A DNA stretch of 64,000 bases from NCBI GenBank assembly GCA_029891345.1, contig CM057002.1, positions 61,990,777 through 62,054,776 of the forward strand. Reading direction: 5' to 3'. Source of the DNA: Dryococelus australis (lineage: Eukaryota; Arthropoda; Insecta; Phasmatodea; Phasmatidae). Positions 35,528 to 47,699 of the stretch are shown here, piece by piece. Each line of letters starts with the position of its first letter. Positions within the stretch are counted from its first letter, which is position 1. The notes under the pieces were generated by a model. That model had not been told where the DNA came from, did no database searches, and saw nothing but the letters and a program-made list of their open reading frames with translations. A program made the translations under genes and the position numbers.

Positions 35528-36245
35528 GTTATGAAGATCAGGGAATGCAGAAGGTAAAGTTACAGAAAATAATATACAAATTTGGACACCGTTTTAAGTG
35601 CAAGAAATATTGAATTTGTAAAATCTTTAACATTATAATAATTTCAGTTTCCCTTGACCAACAGATGTTTAAATTGATGAGGCCCTCGGCAATATTAATT
35701 TTACATATGGTTAAAGACTACAGAATGTGCAGAAAGTGGAGCTTAAGCAGGTCTTTCAAAAGCACCTGCGTACTGTGAACAACATATAATTAACATTGTT
35801 TTGGTAGGTTTAGTGTTTCAGATTATCAAAGTGTATGTAATTTCATTTAGAAAATAGCATGTTCTTCAAAATTTAACAATGACTGTGTATCTTCAACACC
35901 TGTGTAACTTCTGTTTTTGCTAGGGGCTTGGCTGTTCGATGAGAGACATGAATTTATTGAAATTGGCAGTAACATTTGCAACTGTATATTTAAAATAAGT
36001 TTGCCACCACCGCAGCTCTGACCAATGTGGATATTACATTTATTTAAACACAAATATCCATTACATTTATTTAAGCAAAAATAGTTTAATTAGGCTTTTA
36101 ATAATATCACAGGTAGAACAGAATAAGTATTGTCTACGTCCTGAGTCTCCTCTTTACATGACCACTCGGGCTAGATAAGAGGGCAGGGTAGGCCTACAAT
36201 TAATACAAAAATCTGAACCTAAAGTTGAGCTGTAGTGTGAACTAT
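35528..36245. other. AT-rich stretch, nothing recognised
   Basis: No supported feature. Confidence 0.45.
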
Positions 36246-36315
36246 ACATGTGTGTATGTGTGTGAGTGTGTGTATGTGTGTGAGTGTGTGTGTATGTGTG
36301 TGCGTGTGTGTATGT
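36246..36315. repeat. (TG)n microsatellite with TATG/GAGTG interruptions
   Basis: TG dinucleotides broken by regular TATG and GAGTG variants. The Cys-Val and Thr-His frames across it are artefacts. Confidence 0.93.
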
Positions 36316-37260
36316 AATAAAATTAAATATACCTTTCATGAAAGATACCTTGGACATAGAATCAAAGTGTACGTGAAATTTACAATGCACTTACTTCTCA
36401 GATATAGTGTTAAGTCTCTTTACCCCAAGACTTCTGTAATAGTTGGAAAAGTGGTTATCACATACAAAATAATTATTGTACATTTATAAATTGTCTAAGC
36501 CAACAAGTTTCTTGTCTGCCACTCTCTTCACCCTTTCACAAAATAAAACATCACCAATAAATTGGGAATCTGTGTCTTACTGTTTCAGTCACGTAAAGAC
36601 ACCCAAGAAAACAGTATTTACAATTAGTCATCCTGATTGAATCAAAATTAATCCGAAAATACAAAACTCACTAAACCAAAACAATATGTCTTCCATTAAG
36701 TAAATTATGTCCCAATATACTCCATTGAGTTGATTCCAGTGGTGTATATTACATGTATTTTGAAATAATATAAAGAATTCATTCCTGCAATTTAAAATAG
36801 ATAAAATATGTATAAATATATAGTTTTAGTTACAAGTATTATACCATTTAAATGTATTCTGAACACTATTAAATAGTGTGATTAACATGTACACATACCG
36901 ATTTACATAAATTTAAAACTCTACGTATATTTTGTAGGAAGTAGGCTGTATGAATTCAAACTTCCCGCCTCTACACTTGTTGTTCACAGTCTATGTATGT
37001 ATGTCTGTACGTCTTTAATATCGCTAAGTCCTTTGAAAATCAACAGAAGTTCTTCAAACTTTGCAGAGCGAATCCTTAGGGTAAAATACAGGCCAAGTTC
37101 GAGTTTCAGCAAGATCAGATTACGCAATCATTACCTTTTACCCTAAAAACTAATTTTTTTATTACTTTTTCCCTATGAAAAGTTTTGTATTAACGCATAG
37201 AGAATATTTCATAGAAATATGAAGGTAATGGAATATCATTTTTGTTTATTTTTAATGTCT
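36316..37260. other. AT-rich stretch, nothing recognised
   Basis: No supported gene. Around 36.97-37.14 kb there is a diverged non-coding stretch that may be a transposon tail, not identified. Confidence 0.4.
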
Positions 37261-37469
37261 CGCTTCAATGTTGAGTTAATTAAGTGGGGCCACAGTGGCT
37301 CAGTGAATAGAGCGATTCCAAGTGGGGCGTTAGTGGCTCAGTAGATACAGAGATTCTAAGTGGGGCCTTACTGGCTCAGTAGATAGAACTATGTTAACTG
37401 GGGCCGCAGTGGCCAATTGGATAGAGAAATATTAAATGGGACCGCAGTCGCTTCAATGATGAGTTAATT
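37261..37469. repeat. 38-bp tandem array of a tRNA A-box-like unit
   Basis: Five units begin at 37284, 37322, 37360, 37398 and 37436, exactly 38 bp apart. Each has a GTGGGGCC-type start, then CAGTGGCTCAGTGGATAGAG-like sequence, which looks like the 5' end and A box of a tRNA gene, without any B box. The block is flanked by near-identical direct repeats CGCTTCAATGTTGAGTTAAT (37261) and CGCTTCAATGATGAGTTAAT (37449). It may be a SINE head amplified in tandem. Confidence 0.85.
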
Positions 37470-37589
37470 TCACACCATTTCATTATTACCTACATATATC
37501 TATGCAATATTTTTTTCAGTCTTTGTATGATAACCCAGAGCTGTTGAGTTCCTGCCACTTGCAGAAGTTGTGGGGGGGGGGACCACGAA

Positions 37590-38640
37590 ACTGACACTTG
37601 CCCCAGCTTTACGTCCCAGAAATAATTCAGGCACACCACGGCGCCTTTTTTCTGGGAGGGCACTTTGGGTCCCTTGAGACACTCCGAAAAATCAAATGGT
37701 CTTATTTTTGGGAATCCATAGCTAACGATGTCAAAAAACACATACAATCATGCCCTGTTTGTCGGAAAGTTAAGGCGATCACATCGCAGCCCATGGGTCA
37801 ACTCACTCCTTTCCCACCTCACCCTCCTCCACACCTGGACTCTGGATGTTAAAGGTCCTTTATCCCCTACAGCATGCCGTAACAGATATATTTAAGTCAC
37901 GTCAGAGTACGCCACATGCTACGTTATTACCAAACCCATTCAGGTCATCGATGCCGCCACATGTGATGAATTTATTAAAGAAGTAATTTTACAGTTTGGA
38001 TGCCTCAGCAAATATTAACGGTTAGGGGCAGCTCGTTTCAAAATGAACTTATAGGTAACTACCTTAAATCCCTGGGCATTAAAAAGCTCACAACCACGGC
38101 CTATGAACCCCTCTGTAATGGTTTAGTAGAACAAAATAACCGTGCCATCAGGGAACAACTTACAACAATTGCCAGTACTAACCAATTAAACTGGGACCTG
38201 TATGTCCCATTTATCCAATTTAACATTAATACTATCATTAACAGTTCCACACAATTTACGCCATTTTATCTTCTTCACAGTGTGGAAGCTCCTCTCCCTA
38301 CTTAAGTCATTGTCACTAAGTTTTCTGAGCAGGCCCACGATTGATGCTAAAACTTCTCGCAGTTCGCAAAGCAGCTAAACCAAAATTTACTTCATGCTCA
38401 GAGTCTCCAAAAGTCCGCCTTCGACAAAACCCACAAGAACACTGTAAAGGTCAACGATTATGTGTGGGTCCATAACCACGTTAGACACAAGGCCCTCACT
38501 CATCGTTACCGTGGACCATATCGTGTATCTGCTATTCTGGGGGAATCCTCTATCCAAATTCAAGTTAACCAAACCAGAGCTCCAAAAATACGATACTGTC
38601 TCTGTAAGACATACGAAAATTGCTTACTCTGGTTAAGCTA
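37590..38640 (+). pseudogene. Fossil Gypsy-type LTR retrotransposon: integrase fragment
   Basis: Plus-strand blocks match the integrase of Gypsy-like elements: a zinc-binding segment with the shape H-x-H..C-x2-C (GHFGSLETLRKIKWSYFW and CPVCRKV), the core around LKSLGIKKLTTTAYEPLCNG and the C-terminal part RYRGPYRVSAILGESSIQIQ. Gag, protease and reverse transcriptase were not seen, and no LTR could be identified on either side. It is broken, with a few breaks, and looks old. It belongs to a different copy from the Gypsy element at 59-63 kb. Confidence 0.85.
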
Positions 38641-39528
38641 CTACTTATGTACATGTATTTCTATTATGTGTTCAATATCTTATGCCAGTTTGAAAATGTG
38701 TTACAGTGTACTGCAATCTTTACTCTACATGCTTTTACACTGTATGTGCTCCACTTCAGTGTCAGCCGCTCGTAAGGGGACGGCAACGAGGCGCTGCTGA
38801 CGCATCTCCCGCTTCTCACGCATTCTCCAGTGGCCAGCACAGCATAGAGCCTGACAAGCCTGCATCGTTCGTGCCTTCTTCTCTCCCCACACTCAAATGC
38901 CGCTTGCCAGCGAGTTGTTTCAATATGTTAACAAATTTTATATATTACAAACCAATTGCAGCCTTTCATTTCAAGGAAACCACGCGAAATTCCAAGAAAT
39001 TAACTTAAATTTCCAGGAATCAAATGTTACACAAAAGCTTTGTAAATATCTGGATAATTATTTTCTTTGCATAGTAATTATGTTTACTAGATGTTTATAA
39101 TGAATGTTTTACACACAGGCGAAAGGGAAAGTGCTGGGCGCTAGAGTAACTGTGTTCCGAGCAACAACAGCACCCAAAAACGTCACGGGAGTCTACGACC
39201 GTGAGAGAAGTGGCTTACTTACGCGGGCTTGACCCGACTTGTCTAGGGGGGCCTAATCTCGAGATCGTTCAAGTGCAGTTAGTATACAAGATGTCTCGCA
39301 CAGTCCGCAACACATAGGAGACAATTGGTGTAAGCCCCAACCCCTGAAACTTGCATACCTTTTCAGTGTGCGAGGGGAGTGCCAGGCAAACGTATAAGAG
39401 TGACATTTTGCCATGTTGGTGAATCTGCGGCGAGACAGGAACAAATATTAGCGGAACTCAGCCAATCAGAAGCGTCAGTTGTATCGCGTGCATTTGTTTA
39501 TTTACATTGTACGCGGTTGAATAAGTAG
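38641..39528. other. Mixed-composition stretch; CCAAT box near 39.45 kb
   Basis: The left part may be the 3' end of the Gypsy fossil. From about 39.13 kb the sequence becomes GC-richer, and GCCAATCAGAAGCG at about 39450 looks like a CCAAT box some 75 bp upstream of the ATG of the candidate Myb/SANT-like gene. No coding similarity in between. Confidence 0.35.
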
Positions 39529-39595
39529 ATGGCTAAAATTACCAAAATAACCAACGAGCAGAAGTTTATTCTTCTCGAATTCGTAGAAGGAAGGA
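39529..39595 (+). CDS. Candidate Myb/SANT-like DNA-binding protein, exon 1
   Basis: An ATG at 39529 opens MAKITKITNEQKFILLEFVE followed by GR, which matches the start of the Myb/SANT-like domain seen in zeste-type regulators and in many insect repeat-derived DNA-binding proteins (t.eQk..LLeFvE..). A donor A|GTAACT follows, leaving phase 1. Joined to the exon at 40206 it yields a continuous domain. A CCAAT box lies about 75 bp upstream. It may be a host gene or a domesticated or decayed transposon-accessory gene. Confidence 0.5.
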
Positions 39596-40205
39596 GTAAC
39601 TTACGTAATTGAATATATGGTGTTGTGCCGTTCATCTATGATGCTTACAGAGAATTAACTGTGAAAATAAATAAAATCTCGTGTTGTTCTTACTTAACCT
39701 CTACGTACATTGGAAATACCAAAGAAATTAGGTTATTTTCTTTGTTAGTGGCATGACTTGACGCAATTTTTATATGCCTTACAGCTAATAATATGGAGCA
39801 TAAAATGTTACACGGACTAGCAGATTTTTTTTCTGCCTTTCAAATAGTTTACGTGGAAGGGATGGTCAGTAAAATTCTTCCCTGTGGAAATTACATACAA
39901 TTTAATTAAGAGCCAACAATTGTGTAACATACATTGCCATTATGTTTATATTGCATTATAAATAATGAAATTAGAATGTACATGTTAAGTTGCCCATCGT
40001 TTGGAGAGTATTAGCAGCTACATGATACTTTGTTAGACGTCGTGTTTGAGTAAGAGCAACTGCGAACTTCATATATAATTTAAGTGTAATAATACTCCAG
40101 ACGTAGATTAAAGGTATCAGTTATTTTGGGTAGTGGGCTGTAGTTTCCGGCTAGTAGTCTGAAGTGCTATTGAATTTAATAAATTTACACTGTTAAAATT
40201 TGTAG

Positions 40206-40297
40206 GAAACAAGAAACTTGCCCAAGGCAAACTGACAGCTGACTGGACAGCCAAGGATGACAGCCAGTTGTGTGAAGAAGTTTCTGTGAAATTGAAA
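40206..40297 (+). CDS. Candidate Myb/SANT-like DNA-binding protein, exon 2
   Basis: Acceptor TTAAAATTTGTAG is followed, in the phase left by the upstream exon, by NKKLAQGKLTADWTAKDD and SQLCEEVSVKLK. This fits the family pattern (L..GK.ta.fT.kda..lWeevs..LN) with Cys in the place of the usual Trp. A possible donor (AAA|GTTTGT) ends it in phase 0. The intron of 610 bp is AT-rich and contains no repeat that I recognise. No later exon of this protein was found to the right, so the gene is either longer with large introns or a relic. Confidence 0.5.
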
Positions 40298-40904
40298 GTT
40301 TGTGCAATAATAATAACATATGTTATTTACATAGTTTTATATGCAATACTGACTAAATAATAACTTATGATGTCTAACCACCCAACTACGAGTCATTGAA
40401 CCATAGTGAACATCAGTAGTAGGCCTATGTAAATTACACTTTTACTCATAACCTCAGTTGCACACTCAACACACATCTTACTTCTTGTCCATTCAACAAG
40501 TTCTTAATTTGCATACGATTATATATTCGGCACAGAATAAATTAAGTGTGAATTGAATTCACACAGCGTCAACAGTCATCTTATGTCTAATATTTTTTAT
40601 GTTTTGTTGCGCTACTCATCTACGACTCCACATCTCGCACGGTGATGATCGAGAGAGTGGCCACTCGCATGGTCGAGACGTATACGATGGCTCTCGTATG
40701 GTTCGATCTTACCGTTTTCTAAAATCGTGCGAGTTACAGCCACAGTTCGAAGATTTTATATACAAGTGCAATTCGAGCTTAGGCCCCCAGGGCGCGCTCG
40801 CTTTTAGAAACCGACACAGGCAGATCAGTCCCTAGTTAGTTTGAAACATAATAATTTTGTTTGTTAAAACCACTTTGTTGTCTTACAAAAACATGTTTCA
40901 GATC
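40298..40904. other. Stretch with no gene recognised
   Basis: Searched by eye for further Myb/SANT exons without success. A frame at 40.6-40.8 kb has no family match. Confidence 0.4.
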
Positions 40905-41134
40905 ATAGGGGTCGTGTTGGCTAAGCAGTTAAACTGCTCGCCTACCATAACGGGTTCGATACCCTGCGGGGTCGCCCCCCCCCCCTTCGCTCATCAGGGA
41001 ATCGTGCTGCTGTTCGACGGCGTTTCTCTGGGATCTCCCTTGCATTCCGACGCTGTTCCATACTAGCCTCACTTCACCTTCAGCGGCTCTCAAAACTTTG
41101 ATTTTAAAAGCCGCCCAAATCTCTTCACTCATGT
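40905..41134 (+). repeat. tRNA-derived SINE, copy 4
   Basis: Full tRNA-like head: GGGGTCGTGTTGGCTAAGCA with a good A box (TTGGCTAAGCAGTTAAACTG) and B box (GGGTTCGATACCC), then GCGGGGTCGCC, GGGAATCGTGCTGCTG, TTTCTCTGGGATCTCCC, CTTCACCTTCAGCGG and CAAATCTCTTCACTCATGTG. It belongs to the same family as copies at 0.6, 2.2 and 27.3 kb and has the best-preserved head. Confidence 0.88.
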
Positions 41135-42229
41135 GTTAGATTTACTTCCATTAACATGTAGATCACTTGTTTGGATTACAAACCTAATTTTTAAAAATAT
41201 TAATCACATTTCCATACCATGTAGGTAGTGTGTTAGAATTTGTATGCGACCCAAATCTATCTTTTTGAAGTAGTTATGCACTGTGGCAGTAGTTCGCACG
41301 TGGGTGTGTAATGCATGAGTCTTGCATCTGTTAATACATTTTTCATATCGGTTTAAGCTTTAGCTAGGAAAATAAAATCACCTCTGCCAACTTACAGTCT
41401 TTATATTTTAATAGTCATATTTCTAAATTGATATTATATGTAAGGAGCTGTATTAATAGGATTTGAACACAGCCCTCCCTCTCTGTTATTATGTGCGAAG
41501 TCTAGTCTTGATATTGCAATGAAATTAATTTTTTGTTTATTGTATTTTATGTGTGTATTTAAGCTTAGTAAGTCATGTGCGAGGACGTTAATCAATTTAG
41601 ATTTTCAGTTATTTTATATATCAATTTTCTGCTCTTTTTAATTGTCAGTCTTTATTATAACATGTTAGTTCATCTTGTGCGAATTCTATTGATATTCTGT
41701 GTGAGCATAATTCTCCTGTGTATTTTAATCTGCATTACATTTGTTGAAAACTTTGAGCATGTACATTTATATTCTTTGCATTGCTGTTTATAAATTTTGA
41801 TGAACCTTTGGTAACTATGTTTATATGAGATGAACATAGGCTATGTTATTGTGTCCACGTATTTTAACTCATGAGTGTTTAACAGATTTTGCCACCTTTC
41901 CCTGGATTCAAGTACTTTTATGACTTTAGTATTTTTGACTGGTGAACATTCTTATCTCTGTTAACCACGTATGGTCACATAAGGAATTAAATTCACTTAA
42001 ACACACTAATTTCACTGAAAATTTGAGGTTCATCTATATTTTTAATATATTTTTGTAACTGTGTTTACAAGAATCTATTGGTGCTAATGGCAATCAACTT
42101 CTGTTATCATGAGTGTTAAGATGATCTTAAATTTCTTTGTTGTTTTATGGAATCACTTAATTGTATTTTCACAAGCCTGGGTATGTGTTGGTTATTGTAT
42201 TTTCCTTAAAACATTGTCCTTTTAAAGAA
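41135..42229. other. AT-rich stretch, possibly eroded Polinton sequence
   Basis: No gene recognised. Its composition is like that of the adjoining Polinton fossil, so part of it may be the eroded left part of that element. Confidence 0.35.
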
Positions 42230-45200
42230 CTGTGTTGTCGTATTTAATATGGTTTTTCAATTATCTTATATCTTGGAGCCACTGCACACATGAATTAATT
42301 TATTGTGTTTTTTGGTTTTCCATTTAAATGTGAACCTCCTTAAATATTTTCATGAATACAACATACATTAACTGACAAAATATTTACTTGTTTTGGTGAT
42401 TTGTGTAATTTATTAGCAGGATACACTTTCCATTCATCCCCTAACATTGATGCAATTTAATTGTTTTCTGTGAAATCAATATCGACATGTTGTGCATTAT
42501 GCTAGTTAAAGTGTTTGGATTACCATGTAATCGATAATATACATTTTCAGGCAATGCTGCCCTATTGAATGTTTCCAAGTCTTCGAGTTCATGTGACCCC
42601 ACTGGTATAAAAATCCTATATTTTTCATTGCTAATGTTGAATGTGAATGATTGACTATGGGTATAAATATTTGGTATTCTGCTGTAAGTTACAAATTCAA
42701 TTAAACTTATTTGCCACCTGTAATCTAACTTCTAAACTGGAAAATAAATAGAATGTAATAGCGGGAGTTTCTACTTAATATCAATGTAATTGACATTTAT
42801 TAACTAACAAGGTCTACATTTTACATATAATATTTATTGCCAGGAATCTTAAACATAAATGTCCACAATTGAATTAATTTGGTAACTGCTCTGTTTTGTA
42901 ATTGTATTTGATTTGTATGATTTTGAAATAGTTGTGTATTGAAATTGATGGTCTTGAATTACCAAAAATATCATAATAAATAAATTGATTTACATTTTTA
43001 ATTAATGCAATCCAATGTGTTCCATCATTTTGTTTCGATTCTAAACTAACAATCCAATCAAACATTCACAAACATATGGATCATTTGGTAAATCAGCTCT
43101 CATGAAAACTGTGCACACAAATCAAATCCTCAGTGTCTTGGAATACACAAGAATGTCTTTGTGAGTGCACGATTTGGGAGAATTATCTTCTGCCCTTCTT
43201 TCCATGTTTGGAGTTTTTTCTTGGCCAGCTTTATATGGCGAAGATACATACATTTCCCACTCACTTTAACTGCTCTAATCAATGCTGAAGCTCCACCCAG
43301 GAGAGATCTGAGAGCTCTTAATGCTGGAAATATGAACAGCAACAAGCCACCTTTCTTGGTTTTTCATTTTGTTTTGTGTTTTACACCCAAACCTCTTCTA
43401 ACTTTTGCTCACAATATTTTGTCTACAGCCTAAGCACCAAACTTTTCGCCTATGGACATTGATGGCTACTTCTTTATATTTGCTACTTTATTGGCTAAAA
43501 TCGTATCTACTGTGTGCCTTTGTTTCAAATTGTTTGTTGAGTGAAAACTATGCCAAGCTCTTTACACGCATTATCTAATGTCTTTATTCCTAGATCGTTA
43601 TATGCTAGATGTTTTGTTAGTTTTGTCCCTGGACCACAGTAATATTACATCAAGAGAAATATCAACAATTAGCAAATATTTTATTGTCAATTGAATTATT
43701 GCAATATATTCCTTTCAGTAATAAAGAAGAAATTATACCACCGAATGAAGCATTACCCAATTCAGTATTTATATGGGTGAATTACAAAAGCATTTTAGTT
43801 TTGGTAGACATTCAAACATTGATTGTTTTTATATATCACAAAGTTACGCTCGTATTACAAAATATAATTTGCAGGACAGTGCAATCATGTCAATTGTTTT
43901 AAAAATGGATAGTTTAAATCTACAACATAGTTACAATGATCATATTATAGCCGATATGGCATTTACATAGTTTAAAGAAATGTGTTTGGAATGTTGGAAA
44001 GTTAAGTATGGTTTTCTGGTAATTATTCCTGCACTTCCCCTATATAAAGGCAGATATCATTGTGTATATGATAGCATTATACTTCAAGACAAAGAATAAT
44101 GCCTATTTCAAAGTTTGGACATAGTGGTATAAGACATAGTCATTACTATATGTGTATAAACAAAAATCGCGATGGGAAGAGCGATTTGAATGGACATATA
44201 TTATGTAATGCAGGTATGGCAGTGAAATTTAGTGATGTGGCAAATAAACAGTATTTGGAAGACTTTGACACTATTATGTTAGACATATTTAAATCACAAT
44301 CGGGCGAAATACAAGAGAAATTAATAATGTTAAATGAAAGTATAGCAAAAGTATTTATGAATATTGGTTACATTTCAGAAATTCTATTAAATGCATTTAA
44401 TTCAATACACAATATGGAAACTAGAATACATGAATATTTAGATTATTTTAAAAGTAGAATTAATGATTTGGTAAACAATAGTACTGTAGAGCAACTTGAA
44501 ACACGAATGGAAGATATGTCACAATATAAAAGTGCTGAACTTATTAATAAAATATTGGGTTTAGTTACTCGTACAGAAATGCAAAAGCAAAATGAAGATT
44601 TGCAAACACGAATAACTCTTGTTTTTAACGAATTCAGAAGTCAAATTGGAAGTTAATTAGCTGCAGTTTTAAGTAAAGTCGACAAATTATAAAAGGCATA
44701 GAGTAGTAGAATTAGTGTTGTATCTAAATACCAATGCATTAATTTATACGAATACTAGAATGTTCATATAAAATAATTAGAAAATATCTGACTCTGCATT
44801 CGGAATTAAACAATGTCATATCAACTGTAAAGGAGAAATATTTGCAAGCTAAACACGCGTGAATGGAACAGAATGTTTTGTATGGACAAATATTTAAACC
44901 TATTAGAAGTAGATTGGATTCAATACACACCATAACAACTACATCTAATGATAAACCAATACAAATTAGTTTAGAAGAACCTTTAAAGCAGAATAAAAAG
45001 CAAGCCCTTTCACAATTAACACATAAATATTTAACTTTAAAATGATCTTCACCAGCACATGACGCTACATTTGGTGTATATAGACATGACCACATATGGT
45101 TCCTGGGAGATTCAGTAATAACATTTTTACTGAAGGCAAGATTCAAGTAAGTGATTGTGTGAATGGTATGAGTGTAGGGTTGTTGCAATTATTGTTTTAA

Positions 45201-46410
45201 AAATTTCTTAATGGATACTCAGATCGTGATCTGGAAAAATATTAGGAACTTGTTGCACACACAAATGCAAATAATCGCCTAGGAGCCGAAGATCACCCTA
45301 AATTACATTTATTAGGTGGTATTGTTGGAAGTGGGATATATAAAGATGAAGTGGCCGATCAATTTTCCTTGTATATTAGAACGACCCCAACGAGTTGGTG
45401 AACAGATTAAAACTTCTCATCACAACAAAACAGTCTGGAAATAATTAACATACAAACAAAATTATGATTATTATTGAAGAATTGACTGAAGAAGGATATA
45501 TTTGCAATGAAGTAAATTGCTCAAGAATTACATGCTACTGCTCGAATTAAGTTTCCTAGAAGAAAAGTTGTTACTCTGGGGATGAACAATTTGTTTGAAG
45601 CTGACTTGTGTAACATGACGTTACTTTCAAAATACAATAAAATATACAAGTTTATTTTAACTGTAATAGACGTATGTTCAAAATATGCCTGGGGCATACC
45701 TGTGAAGAATAAAACAGGAAAACAAGTTACCATTGCAATAAAACAGGTATTAGAAGAAAGGATGCCTAAACATCTCCATGCCGACAAAGGGATGGATTTC
45801 TTTCATAAATATTTCAAGAAACTAATGACAGAGTATGACATTAATCATTATGTGATGTTCTCTGCTGTAGTCGAACATTTTAAAAAGAGTTTAAAACAGC
45901 TAATATATAAACATTTTACTTTGCATGGAACTTACAAGTGGGTGGACATTTTGCCTGAAATAATGGATTTGTATAATTCAAGGTACTACATAACTATCAA
46001 GATGGAACCTGAAAAAGTTAAAGACAACGTGTTATTGAAAACTGTATATAATAATATTAAAGTGCTAGACAAGAGAAAATAAAAGTTTTAATTTGAAGAA
46101 TATGTTTATATTTCCAAAGTCAAAGTTATTCTTGAGAAGAAATATTCCATCAATTGGTTGTATGAAATATTTAAAGTTATTTCAGTAAGACACTCGTTCC
46201 CTAGAATATATTTCCTAGAAAGCTACAATAGTGATCCGATAAAAGGTGGCTTTTATGAATTTGAACTGCAAAAAGAAGTTAATTCGCTAAATGAATATTT
46301 AGTGGACAAAGTTATTAGAAGGGAAAAGGACAGGTTGTTGGTCCATTGGAAAGGATTCACAAAAGCTCATTGTTCATGGGTTTTGTACAAGGAACTTAAT
46401 AGTCTGTAAC
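42230..46410. pseudogene. Fossil Polinton (Maverick) virus-like element, internal part
   Basis: Parts recognised on the minus strand, left to right: a penton-like minor capsid protein (42.2-42.7 kb; RIFIPVGSHELEDLE, HGNPNTLTSIM), an adenovirus-type cysteine protease (about 42.9-43.06; GTHWIALIKN, YYDIFGNSRP), an adenovirus pX-like peptide (about 43.13-43.35; FPALRALRSLLGGASALI) and a phospholipase A2-like stretch (about 43.5-43.64; YCGPGTKLTKHLA). On the plus strand: the FtsK/HerA-type packaging ATPase C-terminal part (about 43.7-44.06; GRHSNIDCFYISQSYARITK), a coiled-coil protein (44.1-44.66; MPISKFGHSGIRHSHYY) and a retroviral-type integrase with a C-terminal chromodomain (45.58-46.41; VIDVCSKYAWGIPV, KDRLLVHWKGFTKAHCSWV). 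It is broken, with many breaks (of the order of ten or more), and clearly old. Polymerase B, major capsid and terminal repeats were not found here. Confidence 0.9.
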
Positions 46411-46739
46411 ATTTCAAAACAATGATATTATTGTGTTCCACATTGTATTAATAAAAATGAAAGGAGTCACATTGGATGTATTTTTATTTAGCACACCCTT
46501 CATTCCTCAAGTAATGTATGATGGATGTAAACAACTGATGATTTGGAGAGCAGTCCTTCGGAGTGAATGTACAGAGTGTTACAGTAGTTGTATATACTCT
46601 AACTGCATATACTTACTTTGTAAGTATGCAAAAACACTTATAATTACTCTCATCATGCTCACCCCAAAGCTTTTATACTGTATTAAATTATATCTTGTCT
46701 GCACATAGCAAACCTTGTCCTTAACTACCGGCCGACACC
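46411..46739. other. AT-rich flank to the right of the Polinton fossil
   Basis: No gene recognised. A terminal inverted repeat of the Polinton would be expected hereabouts but none could be matched to the left side. Confidence 0.35.
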
Positions 46740-47140
46740 AGCACTCCTACCAGCCGATGATGATATCATCCAACACTAACAATGCCTAGCAGGCAGTTGG
46801 GGAACCAAGATGGTACTCCTGGAGGGCAGTGAAAGAATCTTCCAAGATGGTGACCAGAAACAATATGGTGGCCATACACAATATGGTGGACAAAATGGCT
46901 GACAATATGATGGCCTCAAAAACAAAATGACGTACACAAAAACAAGATGACAAACTTAAAAACTATGTGGCAAACTCAAAAAGGTCAAAGTCATAGCCAA
47001 GGTCATTCAAAATGGTGGCATGCTGGCTACCAACAGGGCGAAATCCCAGATGGTGAAATCCAAGATGGCGATCGTCCAAGCATCCAAAGCCCCAAGCCCC
47101 TGTCCCAGGACATACATTTATGCTTTAGACCAAGAAGCTA
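46740..47140. repeat. AAGATGGTGG-type short tandem array
   Basis: More than ten copies of a loose AAGATGGTGGC / AATATGGTGGAC / AAAATGGCTGAC motif at 12-20 bp spacing, spanning roughly 46.80-47.07 kb. Diverged, purine-rich on the plus strand. The same kind of AAGATGG box recurs near 6.0 and 22 kb in this window. Position just beyond a Polinton fossil may be coincidence or may mark its terminal repeat. Confidence 0.7.
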
Positions 47141-47699
47141 AACTTGTGTATAATAGCGTAACATTTGTTATATGATATTTGCAAGCAGTCAACATTACAA
47201 TCATTGAACAGTTTTGAATAAAACTACACTTGTCTTAAGCCCTTTGCCTAGGCAGACAGACACATTAAGGTCCCTCGTTTGGTATGGTAGGGTAGTTCCC
47301 AAACTAGTGTGACATGCGCAGTAACACAAACGCTTATGGATACAGGACTCCTTTAACTGCTTGAACATCTAAGTGTCACAATTCTTATGAAAAAGGTTGC
47401 TCTTCCATATGGGAAGAGTGTGCTGAACAAGTTAGATTGCAAAAAATAGAAAATAAAGAAGCCTTAATGAAAATTATTGGGGGAGGTGCGCGAAAAAACA
47501 CTGATCGCAACAAATATGCATAAGTTTAATGTTAGTAGCACAGTTGTAACAAAATTAATACATTATTACATGTGGTAGGTACTAAATAATGCTATAGTTG
47601 TTAATTTCAAACAACTATGATTATCGTATGTGTTTTAGTTCACGTCTACATTGTGACAGAGAAGGAGATACTTTGACATTACAAACAAAATACTAGTGT
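47141..47699. other. Stretch with no gene recognised
   Basis: No supported feature. Confidence 0.4.

Noticed and set aside
36154-36489. Frames with Cys-Val or Thr-His runs
   Set aside because: Explained by the (TG)n microsatellite.
578-41134. tRNA genes suggested by A and B boxes near 0.6, 2.2-2.45, 9.1, 10.3, 22.6, 27.3 and 40.9 kb
   Set aside because: None folds into a proper cloverleaf by eye, and most continue into SINE bodies shared between copies.
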